A DNA stretch of 43,131 bases, taken from the NCBI GenBank assembly GCA_016842085.1, contig JAEVEX010000025.1, positions 1 to 43,131 on the forward strand. The letters run 5' to 3'. Positions 7,742-17,251 of this stretch are shown here, one piece after another. Each line of letters starts with the position of its first letter. The stretch's first letter is position 1. Under the pieces are notes generated by a model. The model ran no database searches. It was not told the DNA's origin and was given only the letters and a program-made list of their open reading frames with translations. Position numbers and translations under genes: made by a program. The DNA comes from Candidatus Thermoflexus tengchongensis (GTDB lineage: Bacteria; Chloroflexota; Anaerolineae; Thermoflexales; Thermoflexaceae).

Positions 7742-8584
7742 CTATGCCATCAGACAGAATCCGTCCTCCAGGATCAGGCCGGTGAGATACGATCGCGGAA
7801 CGAATTCGAACCAGGGGATCTCCTCGCTGGCAAGGGGCGGAGCGCGCAGGGCACGAGCTGGATGGGGACCGACCCCAGCGGGCCATCGCTTCTCCGAAGT
7901 CGCCACCACGAAGAAGGGGCGCTGGAACGCCCGGGCCAGGATCGCCAGAGCCAGCGTCCCGATCTTGTTCACGATCCCTTCTTCGTCCCATGCATCGGCC
8001 CCGACCAGGACCAGATCCACCTGCGGAAGCCAGTGCGTCGCGGCGAGATCGGGAAGGAGGATCGCGGTGTGGCCCATCGCGGCCACCTCCTCAGCCATCC
8101 GCCGGCCCTCCCCTCCGGGCTCCGCCACCGGGCAGATGACCTGAAGATAGCGTCCTTTCTCCGCAGCGAAGGCCAGAGCCCGGGCAACCAGGCCGCTTCG
8201 GGAATGGGTCAGGATCGTTCGGGCTGAGCGAAGCAATGAGGCGGCATGCCGGGCAGCGGCCCGTTCATGGACCTCCAGCCGGCGCCGGAACTTCCCCAGC
8301 GCAGCGATCAGAGCCGCTCGAGCCGCTGATAAACTGGAAGCCTCCCGGATGGCCTGACGGGCGGCTTCCGCCAGATGTCGGGGAGGCGCCATGTCGGGAT
8401 GCGCCTGGATGAGGGCGTGCAGCAATCCTTCCAGCTCCGAGCGAAAATCCTCCACCCGATCCACCGGAGCGATGCGGGCCCATTCCTCCACAATCTGAGC
8501 CGCCCGAACAGCCAGCGCCATCGCTCCGGAAGTCCGATCCTCCTGATAGGCCTTCCATGCCTCCTGCCAGTCGAAGCGCTCCAC
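7742..8584 (-). CDS. eIF2B/MtnA-family protein (sugar-phosphate isomerase-like)
   Basis: A 280-residue protein of the fold shared by eIF2B alpha/beta/delta subunits, 5-methylthioribose-1-phosphate isomerase and ribose-1,5-bisphosphate isomerase. The diagnostic segment is VLVGADAWDEEGIVNKIGTLALAILA near residues 190-216, followed by PFFVVATSEKRW. The helical N-terminal half (1-110) also fits. Catalytic residues of MtnA (a Cys after GxDR and the canonical NTGxLAT) are not visible, so the substrate cannot be assigned and a regulatory or novel isomerase role is open. It starts with GTG preceded by AAAGGAGG at five bases. Its neighbour is a divergent methyltransferase gene. Confidence 0.75.
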   Translation of the reverse strand: MERFDWQEAWKAYQEDRTSGAMALAVRAAQIVEEWARIAPVDRVEDFRSELEGLLHALIQAHPDMAPPRHLAEAARQAIREASSLSAARAALIAALGKFRRRLEVHERAAARHAASLLRSARTILTHSRSGLVARALAFAAEKGRYLQVICPVAEPGGEGRRMAEEVAAMGHTAILLPDLAATHWLPQVDLVLVGADAWDEEGIVNKIGTLALAILARAFQRPFFVVATSEKRWPAGVGPHPARALRAPPLASEEIPWFEFVPRSYLTGLILEDGFCLMA

Positions 8585-8865
8585 AAAAGCCTCCTTTCAG
8601 AATCGGATCGGGAATTGTCCAGCTGAGAAGGGCCACCGATGGAGCGATAGGACAGACAGCAGGCCGCCCACCTCAGACGTCAAGTGGGATGCCTGCAGCG
8701 CCCCGCTCGACTTCCCAAGCCTCCCGGGGGAAAATCCACAGCGAAACCCCTGCAGGAGTTGCGCGGGCGGTTCCCTTCCGGGGGCTCCGGGAACCACCCG
8801 GACCCCTTCATGGAAAACCCGACTGCGCAAGTCTTATCCTAATACAGGGGAGGAACAGAATCGCA

Positions 8866-9450
8866 ATGGGCTCCAACTGGCTTTTCGAGCGGATCGCCCC
8901 TTTCTACGATGCGGCCATCCGGTTCCTGGATCCCGAACCGCTTCGGGATTATCTGGATCTTCCGACCGAGGGACGGCTGCTGGATCTCGGCGGAGGGACC
9001 GGGCGGGTGGCCTTCGCCTTCCGGGGGATGGCCGGTTCGACGGTCGTGGCCGATGCGGCCTGGGGGATGCTGCGGGTCGCCCGGCGACGGTCGAACCTGC
9101 TCCCGGTCCAGGCCCTCGCCGAGCACCTCCCGTTTGTGGATGAGGCCTTTGACCGGATCATCATCGTCGATGCCCTGCATCATTTTATCGATGCAGCCGC
9201 GGCTATCCGGGAGGCCGCTCGGGTGCTTCGACGGGGAGGCCGGCTGGTGATCGAAGAGCCGGATATCCGTCGCTGGCCGGTCCGGGGGATCGCACTGCTC
9301 GAACGGCTGATCGGACTGCGCAGCCGGTTCCTGCCCGGAGAGCACATCCGGGAACTCATGGAGGCGGCTGGCTTGCAGGCGCGGGAATACGTGGATCCGC
9401 GATCCTTCCGCCTCTGGGTGGTCGGGCACAAGGAGGAGATCGCCCGGTAG
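8866..9450 (+). CDS. Class I SAM-dependent methyltransferase
   Basis: A 194-residue methyltransferase with motif I LLDLGGGTGRVAF, an acidic motif II region (VVADAAWGML), LAEHLPF as motif III, IIIVDALHHF as motif IV and ARVLRRGGRLVIEEPD as motif V. The fold resembles the UbiE/COQ5 family of quinone C-methyltransferases but the protein is shorter, so the substrate is uncertain. The ATG at 8866 follows GGGGAGG with a rather long spacing of about 12 bases. The open frame extends far upstream without family similarity, so this start is preferred. It is divergent from the eIF2B-like gene; the 281 bases between them may hold both promoters. Confidence 0.82.
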   Translation: MGSNWLFERIAPFYDAAIRFLDPEPLRDYLDLPTEGRLLDLGGGTGRVAFAFRGMAGSTVVADAAWGMLRVARRRSNLLPVQALAEHLPFVDEAFDRIIIVDALHHFIDAAAAIREAARVLRRGGRLVIEEPDIRRWPVRGIALLERLIGLRSRFLPGEHIRELMEAAGLQAREYVDPRSFRLWVVGHKEEIAR

Positions 9451-9462
9451 GGGATTCCCTCG

Positions 9463-9503
9463 GGTAGGAGAGGCTTCCGCCGTCGCCGCTCAAGCGGCTC
9501 CTG
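9463..9503. repeat. GTAGG-type imperfect hairpin repeat, copy 1
   Basis: An imperfect inverted repeat starting GTAGGAGAGGCTTCCGCC and ending AGCGGCTCCTGC. Arms agree at about 16 of 23 positions. It resembles the element at 9539-9591 and, at its ends, the perfect hairpin at 21600-21627. Confidence 0.5.
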
Positions 9504-9538
9504 CCGGTTGCGATTGACCGCCCGGCGAGACCATCCTG

Positions 9539-9591
9539 GTAGGAAAGGGCTTTCGCCCCGACCTTTCTGGCGCCGCTGAAGTGGCTCCTAC
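9539..9591. repeat. GTAGG-type imperfect hairpin repeat, copy 2
   Basis: The element begins GTAGGAAAGGGCTTTCGCC and ends GAAGTGGCTCCTAC, so it is bounded by GTAGGA and TCCTAC. Together with copy 1 it fills the gap between the methyltransferase and the tRNA gene. Confidence 0.5.
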
Positions 9592-9691
9592 AAGCGGCAG
9601 CTGGTCGGTTGGCCTTCAACCTCGACCGATGAAAGCTCCATCCCTGCATAAACGGGAAATGACTGCCCACAGGAACCCAGCCGAAACAAGC

Positions 9692-9717
9692 AGGGCCGGC
9701 GCGATCGCGCCGGCCCT
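9692..9717 (-). terminator. Palindromic terminator of tRNA-Arg
   Basis: A 26-bp perfect palindrome with arms AGGGCCGGCGCGA / TCGCGCCGGCCCT begins two bases past the encoded CCA end of the tRNA. The following minus-strand sequence is only mildly T-rich (GCTTGTTTCGG). Confidence 0.6.
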
Positions 9718-9718
9718 C

Positions 9719-9795
9719 TGGCGCCCCCTCCGGGATTCGAACCCGGATCCCGCCGCTTAGAAGGCGGCTGCTCTTTCCCTTTGAGCTAAGGGGGC
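9719..9795 (-). tRNA. tRNA-Arg (UCU)
   Basis: The minus strand folds as a complete cloverleaf: acceptor GCCCCCT pairs with AGGGGGC; the D arm contains TAGCTCAAAGGGAAAGAGC; the anticodon stem GCCGC/GCGGC closes the loop CTTCTAA with anticodon TCT; the T arm is CCGGG-TTCGAAT-CCCGG. The discriminator is G and CCA is encoded (9719-9721). It reads AGA codons for arginine, which are rare in this GC-rich sequence. Confidence 0.95.
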
Positions 9796-10118
9796 AAGTG
9801 TTATCAGCCCTAATGATAAGAAAGGCGCAACGATCAGGATTAGGAAAAAAGTCACAGGGGGAAAAGCTCAGGCTGCTGATGAAAAGTCGAATCGAGATTA
9901 GAGTGTTCTCAGAAGAGAAACCGTGGAAGCCAGGGGAAAGGATGTGCTCGACCTTCGGGCGAAGCTCGAGCGCGCCGGGAGATGGATCGAGAAGGAACAC
10001 TCCGGACCGGTCATGGGATACGCCTGTCGTAAAATGAGCTGGGAAGCAACAGGCTATTCAGAGAACCGGCCATACAATAACATAATCTGGCAGAGCTGTC
10101 AAGGCAGGAGATCCATCG
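9796..10118. other. Intergenic region upstream of mfd
   Basis: This region is AT-richer than its surroundings, lies between tRNA-Arg (minus) and mfd (plus), and probably holds both promoters (TATCAT-like and TACAAT-like boxes are present, without clear -35 partners). The short open frames across it look random. Confidence 0.5.
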
Positions 10119-13100
10119 GTGAACATGGGACCGCTGAGCGGTTTGCTGGAATTTCTGGAAGCAGAGCCCACGCTCTCTCAGACCGTTGAAGCCCTGGAAA
10201 CGGGAAGGCGCATTCCGATAGCCCTTCCCCGTCCGGGATGGTCCTTCTGGATCGCCGGGCTGGCCCGGCGGGCTTCACGGCCGATGCTGATCGTGGCGGG
10301 GACGGCGGAACAGGCCCAGCGGATGGCCCAGGACCTGGCCCTCTGGCTGGGGGCGGAGCGGATCCACCGGCTGCCGGAACCCCCTGCCCTCCCGTACGAG
10401 CGGGCGCCGTGGCCCCCGGAGATCCGTGCGGAGCGCCTGGCCGCCCTGGCCGCGCTGGCGGGCCTGGATGGGGACCCTGCGCCGGTGGTGGTGGCCTCCA
10501 CCCGCGCCCTGCTCCTCCGCACGCTTCCGCCCCGGCTGTTCCATCGTCTGCGCCGGATCCTGCGGGCCGGCCAGGAGCTTCCGATGGAGAGCTTCCTCCG
10601 CTATCTTCTGGAGGCCGGGTATGAACCGGTCACCATGGTGACCCATCCCGGGCAGTTCGCCCGCCGCGGGGGGATCCTGGATCTTTTCCCCCCGACGGTT
10701 TCGGAGCCGATCCGGATCGAGTGGGAGGCGGATCGCATCGCCAGCATGCGCGCCTTCGATCCCACCACCCAGCGGACGCTCCGGCCGATCGAGCAGGTTC
10801 GCATCCTGCCGGCCCGGGAGGCGCTGCCGGCCTACGGCCCGGCGATCGCGGAGCGGCTGGCTGCCTGGCAACCATCGGGGGAGGCCCCTGCGGAGGCGGA
10901 AGCCCTGGAGCGGGAACGCCAGGCGCTGGCCCATGGGGCTCCCTTCCCGATGCTGGAGTTCTATCTTCCCTATCTCTATGCCGACTCCACCACACCCCTC
11001 GCGTATCTTCCCGAGGATGGATGGGTGCTCCTCCTGGACGAGGCGGAGATCCAGGCGGCGTGGGACGAGCTGATGGAGGAAGCGGCCGCGCTACGGGCCC
11101 GCGCGGAGAGCGCGGGGTTCCTTCCCCCGGATTATCCTGATCCCTTTGTCGACCGGAGGATCTGGGAGGCTCATCTGAACCGACGCCCACATCTTCAGAT
11201 CAGGGCGATCCCGGAGGGGGGCGGGTTCCCCTCTCTGCCCATCGAAGCTCCGCCCCGCTTCGGCGGGCAGCTCCAGCGCATCCTGGAAGACCTGGCCCGG
11301 CGCGTGCATCTGGGTGAGGCCGTTGTGGTGGTCAGCCGCCAGGCCGCCCGGCTGGCGCAGGTCTGGTCCGATCACGCGCATGGACTGGAGGAAGTCGCCT
11401 GCAGCATCCCGGCCCTGGAAGCCCCACTCCTTCCCCGGCGGATCTACTTCCTCAACGGAGCGCTGAGCGGAGGTTTGCTGTTCCGATCCCGGGACGGGCA
11501 ACGCCTCACCCTGCTCACCGATGCGGAGCTCTTCGGGGTGCTTCGCCCGTTCCCCTGGCGTCGGCGCGCCCGGCGAGGCCCGCCCCCCGAATGGATCCGG
11601 GAGCTCCGGGAAGGCGATTATGTCGTCCACGAGGATTTCGGCATCGGCATCTTCGAGGGCCTGGTCCGCCTGAACCTGGATGGGGTGGAACGGGAGTATC
11701 TGGTGGTGCGCTATGCCGGCAACGACCGGCTGTATGTGCCGGTGGATCAGGCGGATCGGGTGAGCCGGTATGTGGGGCCAACGGACCAGCCCCCCGAGAT
11801 CCACCCGCTGGGGAGTGGGGACTGGGCTCAGGCGCGGGCGCGGGCCCGACAGGCCGCGGCCGAGGTGGCCCGCGAATTGCTGGAGCTTTACGCCCGCCGG
11901 GAGGTGGCCCGGGGCCACGCCTTCTCGCCGGATACGCCATGGCAGCGGGAGCTGGAGGCTTCCTTCCCCTTTATCGAGACAGAGGATCAGCTGCGGGCCA
12001 TCGAGGAGGTCAAGGCGGATATGGAGCGGCCGCGGCCGATGGATCGTCTGCTGTGCGGGGATGCGGGATTTGGGAAAACCGAGGTGGCCCTGCGGGCGGC
12101 CTTCAAGGCGGTGATGGACGGCAAGCAGGTGGCTCTGCTGGCCCCCACGACCATCCTGGCTCACCAGCACTACGAGACCTTCCGCACGCGCCTGGCCCCC
12201 TTCCCGGTGGTGGTGGAGGTCCTCACCCGGCTGCGCTCGCCGAAGGAGCAGGCGGAGATCCTGCGCCGGCTCCGGGAGGGAGAGATCGACATCCTCATCG
12301 GCACCCATCGTCTGCTCCAGCCCGACGTGGTCTTCAAGGATCTGGGGCTGGTGATCATCGATGAGGAGCAGCGCTTCGGCGTGATGCACAAGGAGCACTT
12401 CAAGCGCCTCCGGGCGGAAGTGGATGTGCTCACTCTCACGGCCACACCGATCCCCCGCACCCTGTATCTGGCCCTGAGCGGGCTACGGGACATCAGCCTG
12501 ATCCAGACGCCGCCGGAGGAGCGGCTGCCGGTGCAGGTCTATGTGGGGCCCTACGATGATCGCCTGGTCCGCTCGGCGATCATGCGGGAGCTGGATCGCG
12601 GAGGGCAGGTCTTCGTGGTCTACAACCGGGTGCACGGCCTGGAGGCCTGGAAAGAGCGACTGGAGGCCCTGGCCCCGGGGGCCCGCTTCGGCATGGCCCA
12701 CGGCCAGATGCCGCCCCGGCAGCTGGAGAAGACCATGATGGCCTTCACGCGGGGGGAGATCGATGTGCTGGTAGCCACCGATATCATCAGCAGCGGCCTG
12801 GACATCCCCAACGCCAACACGATGATCGTGATCCGGGCGGACCTCTTCGGGCTGGCCCAGCTCTACCAGCTGCGCGGGCGGGTGGGCCGGAGCGTGCTCC
12901 AGGGCTATGCCTACTTCCTCTATGATCCGAAGATCCCGCTTACCGCGGAGGCCCGGGAGCGGCTGGCAGCTATCTACGAGATCCCCGGGCTGGGAGGCGG
13001 ATTCCAGCTGGCGATGCGGGATCTGGAGGTGCGGGGTGCGGGGGAGATCCTGGGCACCCGCCAGCACGGGCACATCGCGGCGGTGGGGTTTGATCTTTAC

Positions 13101-13598
13101 ATGAAGATGCTGAGCCGGGCGATCGCGGAACTGCGGGCGGAGCGGGAGGGCCTGCCGCCGCCTCCGACTCCTCCCGAAGGGGTCACCATTAACCTCCCCT
13201 GGCCCATCGGCCTGCCGGAGGATTATGTCCCGGATCCTGCGCTGCGGTTGCAGCTCTACCGGCGCATGGCGGGGATCACCACCTTAGAGGGGGTGGAAGA
13301 GATGGCCCGGGAGCTGGAAGACCGGTTCGGCCCGTTGCCCGAGGAGACCCGCAACCTGCTCCAGCAGCTACGCTTCAAGATCCTGGCCGCCCGGGCAGGG
13401 ATCGAGCGGATCTATGCCGAGGGGCGGACGTTAGTCCTTCGCCCGGCCCCTGCCCGGGGGGATGGCCTGGTGCGGGAGCTGGGCGGCTGGATCGCCGACG
13501 GCGCGGTGCGCCTTCCCCGTCGCCCCTCCTGGCCCCAGGATCTGGAACGAGCCCTCCGGCGCTGGGCGGGGTTGTCCGAAGCCGCCGGGGGTCGGTAA
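10119..13598 (+). CDS. mfd: Transcription-repair coupling factor Mfd
   Basis: An SF2 DNA translocase that releases RNA polymerase stalled at lesions and recruits UvrA. At 1159 residues it matches the normal family length. In order: the UvrB-homology module (about 1-330, including RRGGILDLFPP), the CarD-like RNA polymerase interaction domain (about 499-570, LREGDYVVHEDFGIGIFEGL), and the translocase with Walker A GDAGFGKT (647-654), Walker B DEEQRFG (748-754), TATPIPRTLY and the motif VI region QLRGRVGRS. Last comes the C-terminal TRCF domain (about 1010-1120). A GTG at 10119 follows AGGAG by eight bases; an in-frame ATG two codons on is spaced too far. The gene stands alone and ends five bases from the convergent YceI gene. 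Confidence 0.97.
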   Translation: MNMGPLSGLLEFLEAEPTLSQTVEALETGRRIPIALPRPGWSFWIAGLARRASRPMLIVAGTAEQAQRMAQDLALWLGAERIHRLPEPPALPYERAPWPPEIRAERLAALAALAGLDGDPAPVVVASTRALLLRTLPPRLFHRLRRILRAGQELPMESFLRYLLEAGYEPVTMVTHPGQFARRGGILDLFPPTVSEPIRIEWEADRIASMRAFDPTTQRTLRPIEQVRILPAREALPAYGPAIAERLAAWQPSGEAPAEAEALERERQALAHGAPFPMLEFYLPYLYADSTTPLAYLPEDGWVLLLDEAEIQAAWDELMEEAAALRARAESAGFLPPDYPDPFVDRRIWEAHLNRRPHLQIRAIPEGGGFPSLPIEAPPRFGGQLQRILEDLARRVHLGEAVVVVSRQAARLAQVWSDHAHGLEEVACSIPALEAPLLPRRIYFLNGALSGGLLFRSRDGQRLTLLTDAELFGVLRPFPWRRRARRGPPPEWIRELREGDYVVHEDFGIGIFEGLVRLNLDGVEREYLVVRYAGNDRLYVPVDQADRVSRYVGPTDQPPEIHPLGSGDWAQARARARQAAAEVARELLELYARREVARGHAFSPDTPWQRELEASFPFIETEDQLRAIEEVKADMERPRPMDRLLCGDAGFGKTEVALRAAFKAVMDGKQVALLAPTTILAHQHYETFRTRLAPFPVVVEVLTRLRSPKEQAEILRRLREGEIDILIGTHRLLQPDVVFKDLGLVIIDEEQRFGVMHKEHFKRLRAEVDVLTLTATPIPRTLYLALSGLRDISLIQTPPEERLPVQVYVGPYDDRLVRSAIMRELDRGGQVFVVYNRVHGLEAWKERLEALAPGARFGMAHGQMPPRQLEKTMMAFTRGEIDVLVATDIISSGLDIPNANTMIVIRADLFGLAQLYQLRGRVGRSVLQGYAYFLYDPKIPLTAEARERLAAIYEIPGLGGGFQLAMRDLEVRGAGEILGTRQHGHIAAVGFDLYMKMLSRAIAELRAEREGLPPPPTPPEGVTINLPWPIGLPEDYVPDPALRLQLYRRMAGITTLEGVEEMARELEDRFGPLPEETRNLLQQLRFKILAARAGIERIYAEGRTLVLRPAPARGDGLVRELGGWIADGAVRLPRRPSWPQDLERALRRWAGLSEAAGGR

Positions 13599-13603
13599 AC
13601 AAT

Positions 13604-14335
13604 TTATGGCTGCCTTTGAAGCACGGCATCCACTTCCAGGCGAATGGTCTCATCGACGCTCAGCACCACCGGGACCCGGGGCGGCTCCAGGTTGAAATCC
13701 GCGAAGGTGAACTGGGTTCGGGCCTGGATGGCCACGCGATCCCCTTCGACCCGCGCGGTCACTTCCCATGTCACCGGCCGGGTCACCTCCCGGATGGTGA
13801 GATCGCCGATCAGCTGGAAGGCATGCTCCCCGGAGGTCGGCAGCGGCGAAGGGAGGCCCCGTGCCTCCCGGGGAATGAACACCGCATAGGGATAGCGATC
13901 CGCCTGCAAGGTGTTGCGCCGGATGAAATTGTCCCGCCGCGCCTGATCGCTGGTCAGCGTGCGCAGGTCCACCTGGAAGCGGGAGGCCTCGGGGACGATC
14001 CGATCGCCCTCCAGGACCAGGACGCCGGTGATGGTCCGGGTGGTCCCCACGGCATCGCTGGGCAGGTCCACCCCCACCAGCTGCTCGCGCACCCGGTAAC
14101 GGGCTTCGCTTTCTTCCGGGACCACAATATACGTGAGGCGATCGCCCTGTGTATCAGTGGAGGGAGCCTGAGTCGGGGTCATGGCCGGGGTAGCCGGCGC
14201 ACCCGCTTCAGCGGGGACAACGGTGGGCGTGACCGTTGGGGGCGGCTCGGGCGAGGCCGGGGCGGCACAGGCGGCCATCCCGCCCACGATCCAGAGGAGC
14301 AGAAACCTCTTCCAGAGGCGATGCGCTGGAAACAT
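13604..14335 (-). CDS. YceI-domain lipoprotein
   Basis: A 243-residue exported lipoprotein. The signal peptide ends in GMAAC with Cys23 as the lipidation site. A Thr/Pro/Ala-rich linker of about 45 residues follows, then a YceI-like lipocalin fold (about 75-243). That domain shows the family features [37 protein letters not shown] and [20 protein letters not shown]. YceI proteins bind long isoprenoid or amphiphilic ligands in the envelope; the ligand here is unknown. GGAGGAGG precedes the ATG at 14335. It is the last gene of the long minus-strand cluster, 82 bases after the methyltransferase. Confidence 0.87.
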   Translation of the reverse strand: MFPAHRLWKRFLLLWIVGGMAACAAPASPEPPPTVTPTVVPAEAGAPATPAMTPTQAPSTDTQGDRLTYIVVPEESEARYRVREQLVGVDLPSDAVGTTRTITGVLVLEGDRIVPEASRFQVDLRTLTSDQARRDNFIRRNTLQADRYPYAVFIPREARGLPSPLPTSGEHAFQLIGDLTIREVTRPVTWEVTARVEGDRVAIQARTQFTFADFNLEPPRVPVVLSVDETIRLEVDAVLQRQP

Positions 14336-14417
14336 GGATTCCCCTCCTCCTGCAATAGGATGGTTTATGCTTATCGGTTGTTGCGAGCTGAGCCAACAGC
14401 AACAGCGAGCCGTTGTC

Positions 14418-15002
14418 CTACGGGGAAGGGCGAAGGGCCTGGATGAGATAGGCATCCTCATGCTGCCATCCCGTTGGGAGGATATGGAAGCCAGCAGCCT
14501 CCAGGGCCTGACGGACGACCTCGGGGGCCACGCGATGGGATCGGGGCGGGCCCTCCTCGCTCACGGCATCCGGCCGCCAGTCCAGCAGGCCCACCCGTCC
14601 CCCGGGCCGCAGGACCCGATGGATCTCCCGCATGAGGGCATCCAGGGGCTCCACCTCATGGACCACGAACGCCCCCCATACGGCATCGACAGAAGCATCG
14701 GGCAGATCGATGTGGGGAAGTTCGGAACGCAATGGGCGCACCTGACGCGGAGGATGACGAGCGGCCAGCGCCTCCAGCATCTCCGGGCTCACATCCAGCG
14801 CCCACACCACGCCCTCCGGGCCGACGATCTCCGCCAGAGGGAAAGTCCAGAAGCCGGGCCCGCACCCGAGATCCACCACAGACTCCCCGGGATGGAGGTC
14901 GAGGGTCGCCAGCAACCGGGGCGGATCCCATTTCGCCCAGCGGGCGGGATCCAGCAGCAGTTCTCGATGGTGAGGGTCGAAACGCCGTTCATGGGCCGCC
15001 AT
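14418..15002 (-). CDS. SAM-dependent methyltransferase
   Basis: A 194-residue class I methyltransferase: motif [14 protein letters not shown], motif [14 protein letters not shown], motif [15 protein letters not shown] and motif [17 protein letters not shown]. It is similar to the UbiE/ArsM-like small-molecule group; the substrate is unknown. The ATG at 15002 has AAGGAGG five bases upstream; a GTG at 15017 would overlap the preceding stop without a better site. It begins 11 bases after the ABC ATPase stop, so it is translated from the same message, but no functional tie to efflux is evident. Confidence 0.83.
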   Translation of the reverse strand: MAAHERRFDPHHRELLLDPARWAKWDPPRLLATLDLHPGESVVDLGCGPGFWTFPLAEIVGPEGVVWALDVSPEMLEALAARHPPRQVRPLRSELPHIDLPDASVDAVWGAFVVHEVEPLDALMREIHRVLRPGGRVGLLDWRPDAVSEEGPPRSHRVAPEVVRQALEAAGFHILPTGWQHEDAYLIQALRPSP

Positions 15003-15013
15003 GGCGTCCTCCT

Positions 15014-15730
15014 TCACGCTCCATCCTCGAGGATGCGCTCCTCGGGCGGCACCGGCTCATCGCCCACGATGAGGCCGTCCTGGATGCGGACGATGCGCTC
15101 GGCGTGGCGAGCTACGAAGGGATCATGGGTCACCACCACAAGGGTGATCCCCCGCTCCCGGTTCAGGCGCTGGAAGAGGGCCAGGATCTCCCGACCGGTC
15201 TTCGAATCCAGGTTACCGGTGGGCTCGTCGGCCAGGATCACCGCCGGCTCCGTCACCAGGGCCCGGGCGATGGCTACGCGCTGCTGCTGACCCCCGGAGA
15301 GCTCGTTAGGACGATGGTGGAGCCGATCCCCCAGGCCGACCAGCTCCAGCATCTGCCGGGCCCGGGCCCGCCGATCCCGCGCCCCCCGATAGATCAGCGG
15401 CAGCTCCACGTTCTGCAAGGCCGTGGCCCGGGGGAGCAGATTGAACTGCTGGAACACGAAGCCGATCTTCCGATTCCGGATCTCCGCCAGCTGGTCATCG
15501 GAGAGCCGGGAGACGTCCTGGCCCTCCAGGATATAGCGGCCCCGGGTGGGCGTGTCCAGACAGCCCAGCAGGTTCATCAGCGTGGACTTCCCGGAGCCGG
15601 ACGGCCCCATGATGGCCACGAACTCCCCACGCCGGATCACCAGATCGATCCCGCGCAGGGCCGGGACCTCCACTTTTCCCAGCCGGTAGATTTTTTCCAC
15701 CTTCTCCATCACCATCACCGGATCTCCCAT
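15014..15730 (-). CDS. MacB/LolD-type ABC transporter ATPase
   Basis: A 238-residue ATPase with Walker A GPSGSGKS (42-49), Q-loop FQQFNLLP, signature LSGGQQQR (144-151), Walker B plus ADEPTGNLD (167-175) and the H-loop [14 protein letters not shown] is characteristic of the MacB/LolD/FtsE branch. It powers the permease encoded immediately upstream, and with the adaptor would make a tripartite-like export or mechanotransmission complex at the inner membrane. Start 15730 has GGGAGG seven bases before it. In E. coli MacB the ATPase and permease are fused; here they are separate genes, as in many Gram-positive and Chloroflexota systems. Confidence 0.93.
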   Translation of the reverse strand: MGDPVMVMEKVEKIYRLGKVEVPALRGIDLVIRRGEFVAIMGPSGSGKSTLMNLLGCLDTPTRGRYILEGQDVSRLSDDQLAEIRNRKIGFVFQQFNLLPRATALQNVELPLIYRGARDRRARARQMLELVGLGDRLHHRPNELSGGQQQRVAIARALVTEPAVILADEPTGNLDSKTGREILALFQRLNRERGITLVVVTHDPFVARHAERIVRIQDGLIVGDEPVPPEERILEDGA

Positions 15731-15853
15731 CCTGTATCCTCCCGTTCGCATGGAATGACGAAGAACGGCAGCGATCGCGGTCCGCCTTCCGCACGCCTTC
15801 CATTTTGCCCTGGAATTCGAGCAGGCGCAGCGATCTTCGGGATCCCTCCCCGC

Positions 15854-17095
15854 TCACTCGTATCGCAAGGCCTCGATAGGATTCAGGGCGGCAGCCCGGA
15901 AGGCCGGGTAGATGCCGAAGAAGACACCCACCGCCACGGCGAAGAGCAGGGCCAGGGCGATGACATCCCCGGCGACCACCGGGCGGAGCGTCCCGGTCCC
16001 GACCTGGATGCCGCGGATCAGGTTCGCCATGCCGATCCCCAGGCCCACGCCGATCAGCCCGCCCAGGCCGCTCAGGGTGACGGCCTCGGTCAGGAACTGC
16101 AGCAGGATGTCCCGCCGCCGTGCCCCCACCGCCTTGCGCAGGCCGATCTCCCGCGTCCGCTCCGTCACCGAGACCAGCATGATGTTCATGATCCCGATGC
16201 CGCCCACGATCAGGGAGATGGCCGCAATAGCCCCCAGGAAGATCGTGAGAGTCCCGGTGATCTGAGCAGAGGTCTGGATCAGATCCTGCTGGCTGATCAG
16301 CGTGAAGTCATCGTCATCGCCATCCAGAAGGCGATGGCGCTCCCGGAGCGTCGCGCGGATCGCCTCCATCACCGCCGGCATCTGATCGGCTCCGTTCGCC
16401 TGGACCAGGATCTGGGAAACCACCTCGCTGCCCCGGAACTGGCCACCCCGGGCCAGCCGCTGAACCGCCGTGGGCAGCGGGACGAAGATCTGGTTGTCCG
16501 GGCTGCCGAACCCGGTGCCGCCCACCGGGGCGAGGACGCCGATCACCCGGAACGGAATGTTGTTGAGGCGGACAAAGCCCCCAATGGGATCCCCATCGGG
16601 AAAGAGCTGGGCCGCCACGTTCGCCCCCAGGATGGCCACGGGAGCTCCGGTCTCCACGTGGGAGGGCGCGATGGGATCGCCGCTGGCGACCTGCAGATTT
16701 CGGGCGATGAAGAACTCCGGCGTCACGCCCTGGACCGAGACGCGCAGGTTGGTCCGCCCGTAAATCACCTGGGCGCTGGTCTGGAACACCGGTGCCACGG
16801 ATGCCACACCCGGGAGATCAACCAGGGCGCGGGCATCGTCATACGTTAAGGTGGGAGCGGATCCCTGGGCCTGGGCGATGCCCCCTACCCGAATCGACCC
16901 GGGCGTGACGAAGATCAGATTGGTCCCGATGCGCTCGATCTGGGCGCGCACAGCCTCCTGGGTTCCCCGGCCGATGCTCATCAGGGCGATCACCGAGGCC
17001 ACCCCAATGATCACCCCCAGCATGGTCAGGAAGGAACGCATCTTGTTCGCCATCAGGCTCGTGATCGCGATCCGGAATCCTTCCACCGGATTCAT
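15854..17095 (-). CDS. MacB-type ABC permease
   Basis: A 413-residue permease. One N-terminal membrane helix (about 20-41) is followed by the conserved SIGRGTQEAV and a large extracytoplasmic MacB_PCD domain (about 45-280). Three C-terminal helices (about 290-400) carry the FtsX motif TERTREIGLRKAVGARRRDI, ending in NPIEALRYE. The topology is diagnostic for MacB/FtsX transporters, which move substrates presented outside the membrane rather than through it. The ATG at 17095 is preceded by a GGGGGGTGAGG purine run. It lies 156 bases after the adaptor gene and 123 before the ATPase gene, both same strand. The substrate is unknown. Confidence 0.92.
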   Translation of the reverse strand: MNPVEGFRIAITSLMANKMRSFLTMLGVIIGVASVIALMSIGRGTQEAVRAQIERIGTNLIFVTPGSIRVGGIAQAQGSAPTLTYDDARALVDLPGVASVAPVFQTSAQVIYGRTNLRVSVQGVTPEFFIARNLQVASGDPIAPSHVETGAPVAILGANVAAQLFPDGDPIGGFVRLNNIPFRVIGVLAPVGGTGFGSPDNQIFVPLPTAVQRLARGGQFRGSEVVSQILVQANGADQMPAVMEAIRATLRERHRLLDGDDDDFTLISQQDLIQTSAQITGTLTIFLGAIAAISLIVGGIGIMNIMLVSVTERTREIGLRKAVGARRRDILLQFLTEAVTLSGLGGLIGVGLGIGMANLIRGIQVGTGTLRPVVAGDVIALALLFAVAVGVFFGIYPAFRAAALNPIEALRYE

Positions 17096-17251
17096 CCTCA
17101 CCCCCCTTCGCTCCGGCAAGCAAAGCGCTGCAGGGCTTCGTCGAGTTATGGGTTCAGAACGCGGGCTGCCCGCATCCTCAGAGCGTATGGGAAAAGCTCA
17201 GGAAGCTGGCCCTTTTCTTCCTCGAGCCACCGCATCTCCATCATTACATCC

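Noticed and set aside
11091-12398. Minus-strand open frame inside mfd
   Set aside because: It is antisense to the conserved translocase domain and has no ribosome site or recognisable domain.
14732-16849. Very long plus-strand open frame opposite the ABC ATPase and permease
   Set aside because: The minus-strand genes have complete ABC motifs and ribosome sites; the plus frame is Arg/Pro/His-rich with no family features, as expected for an antisense frame in GC-rich DNA.
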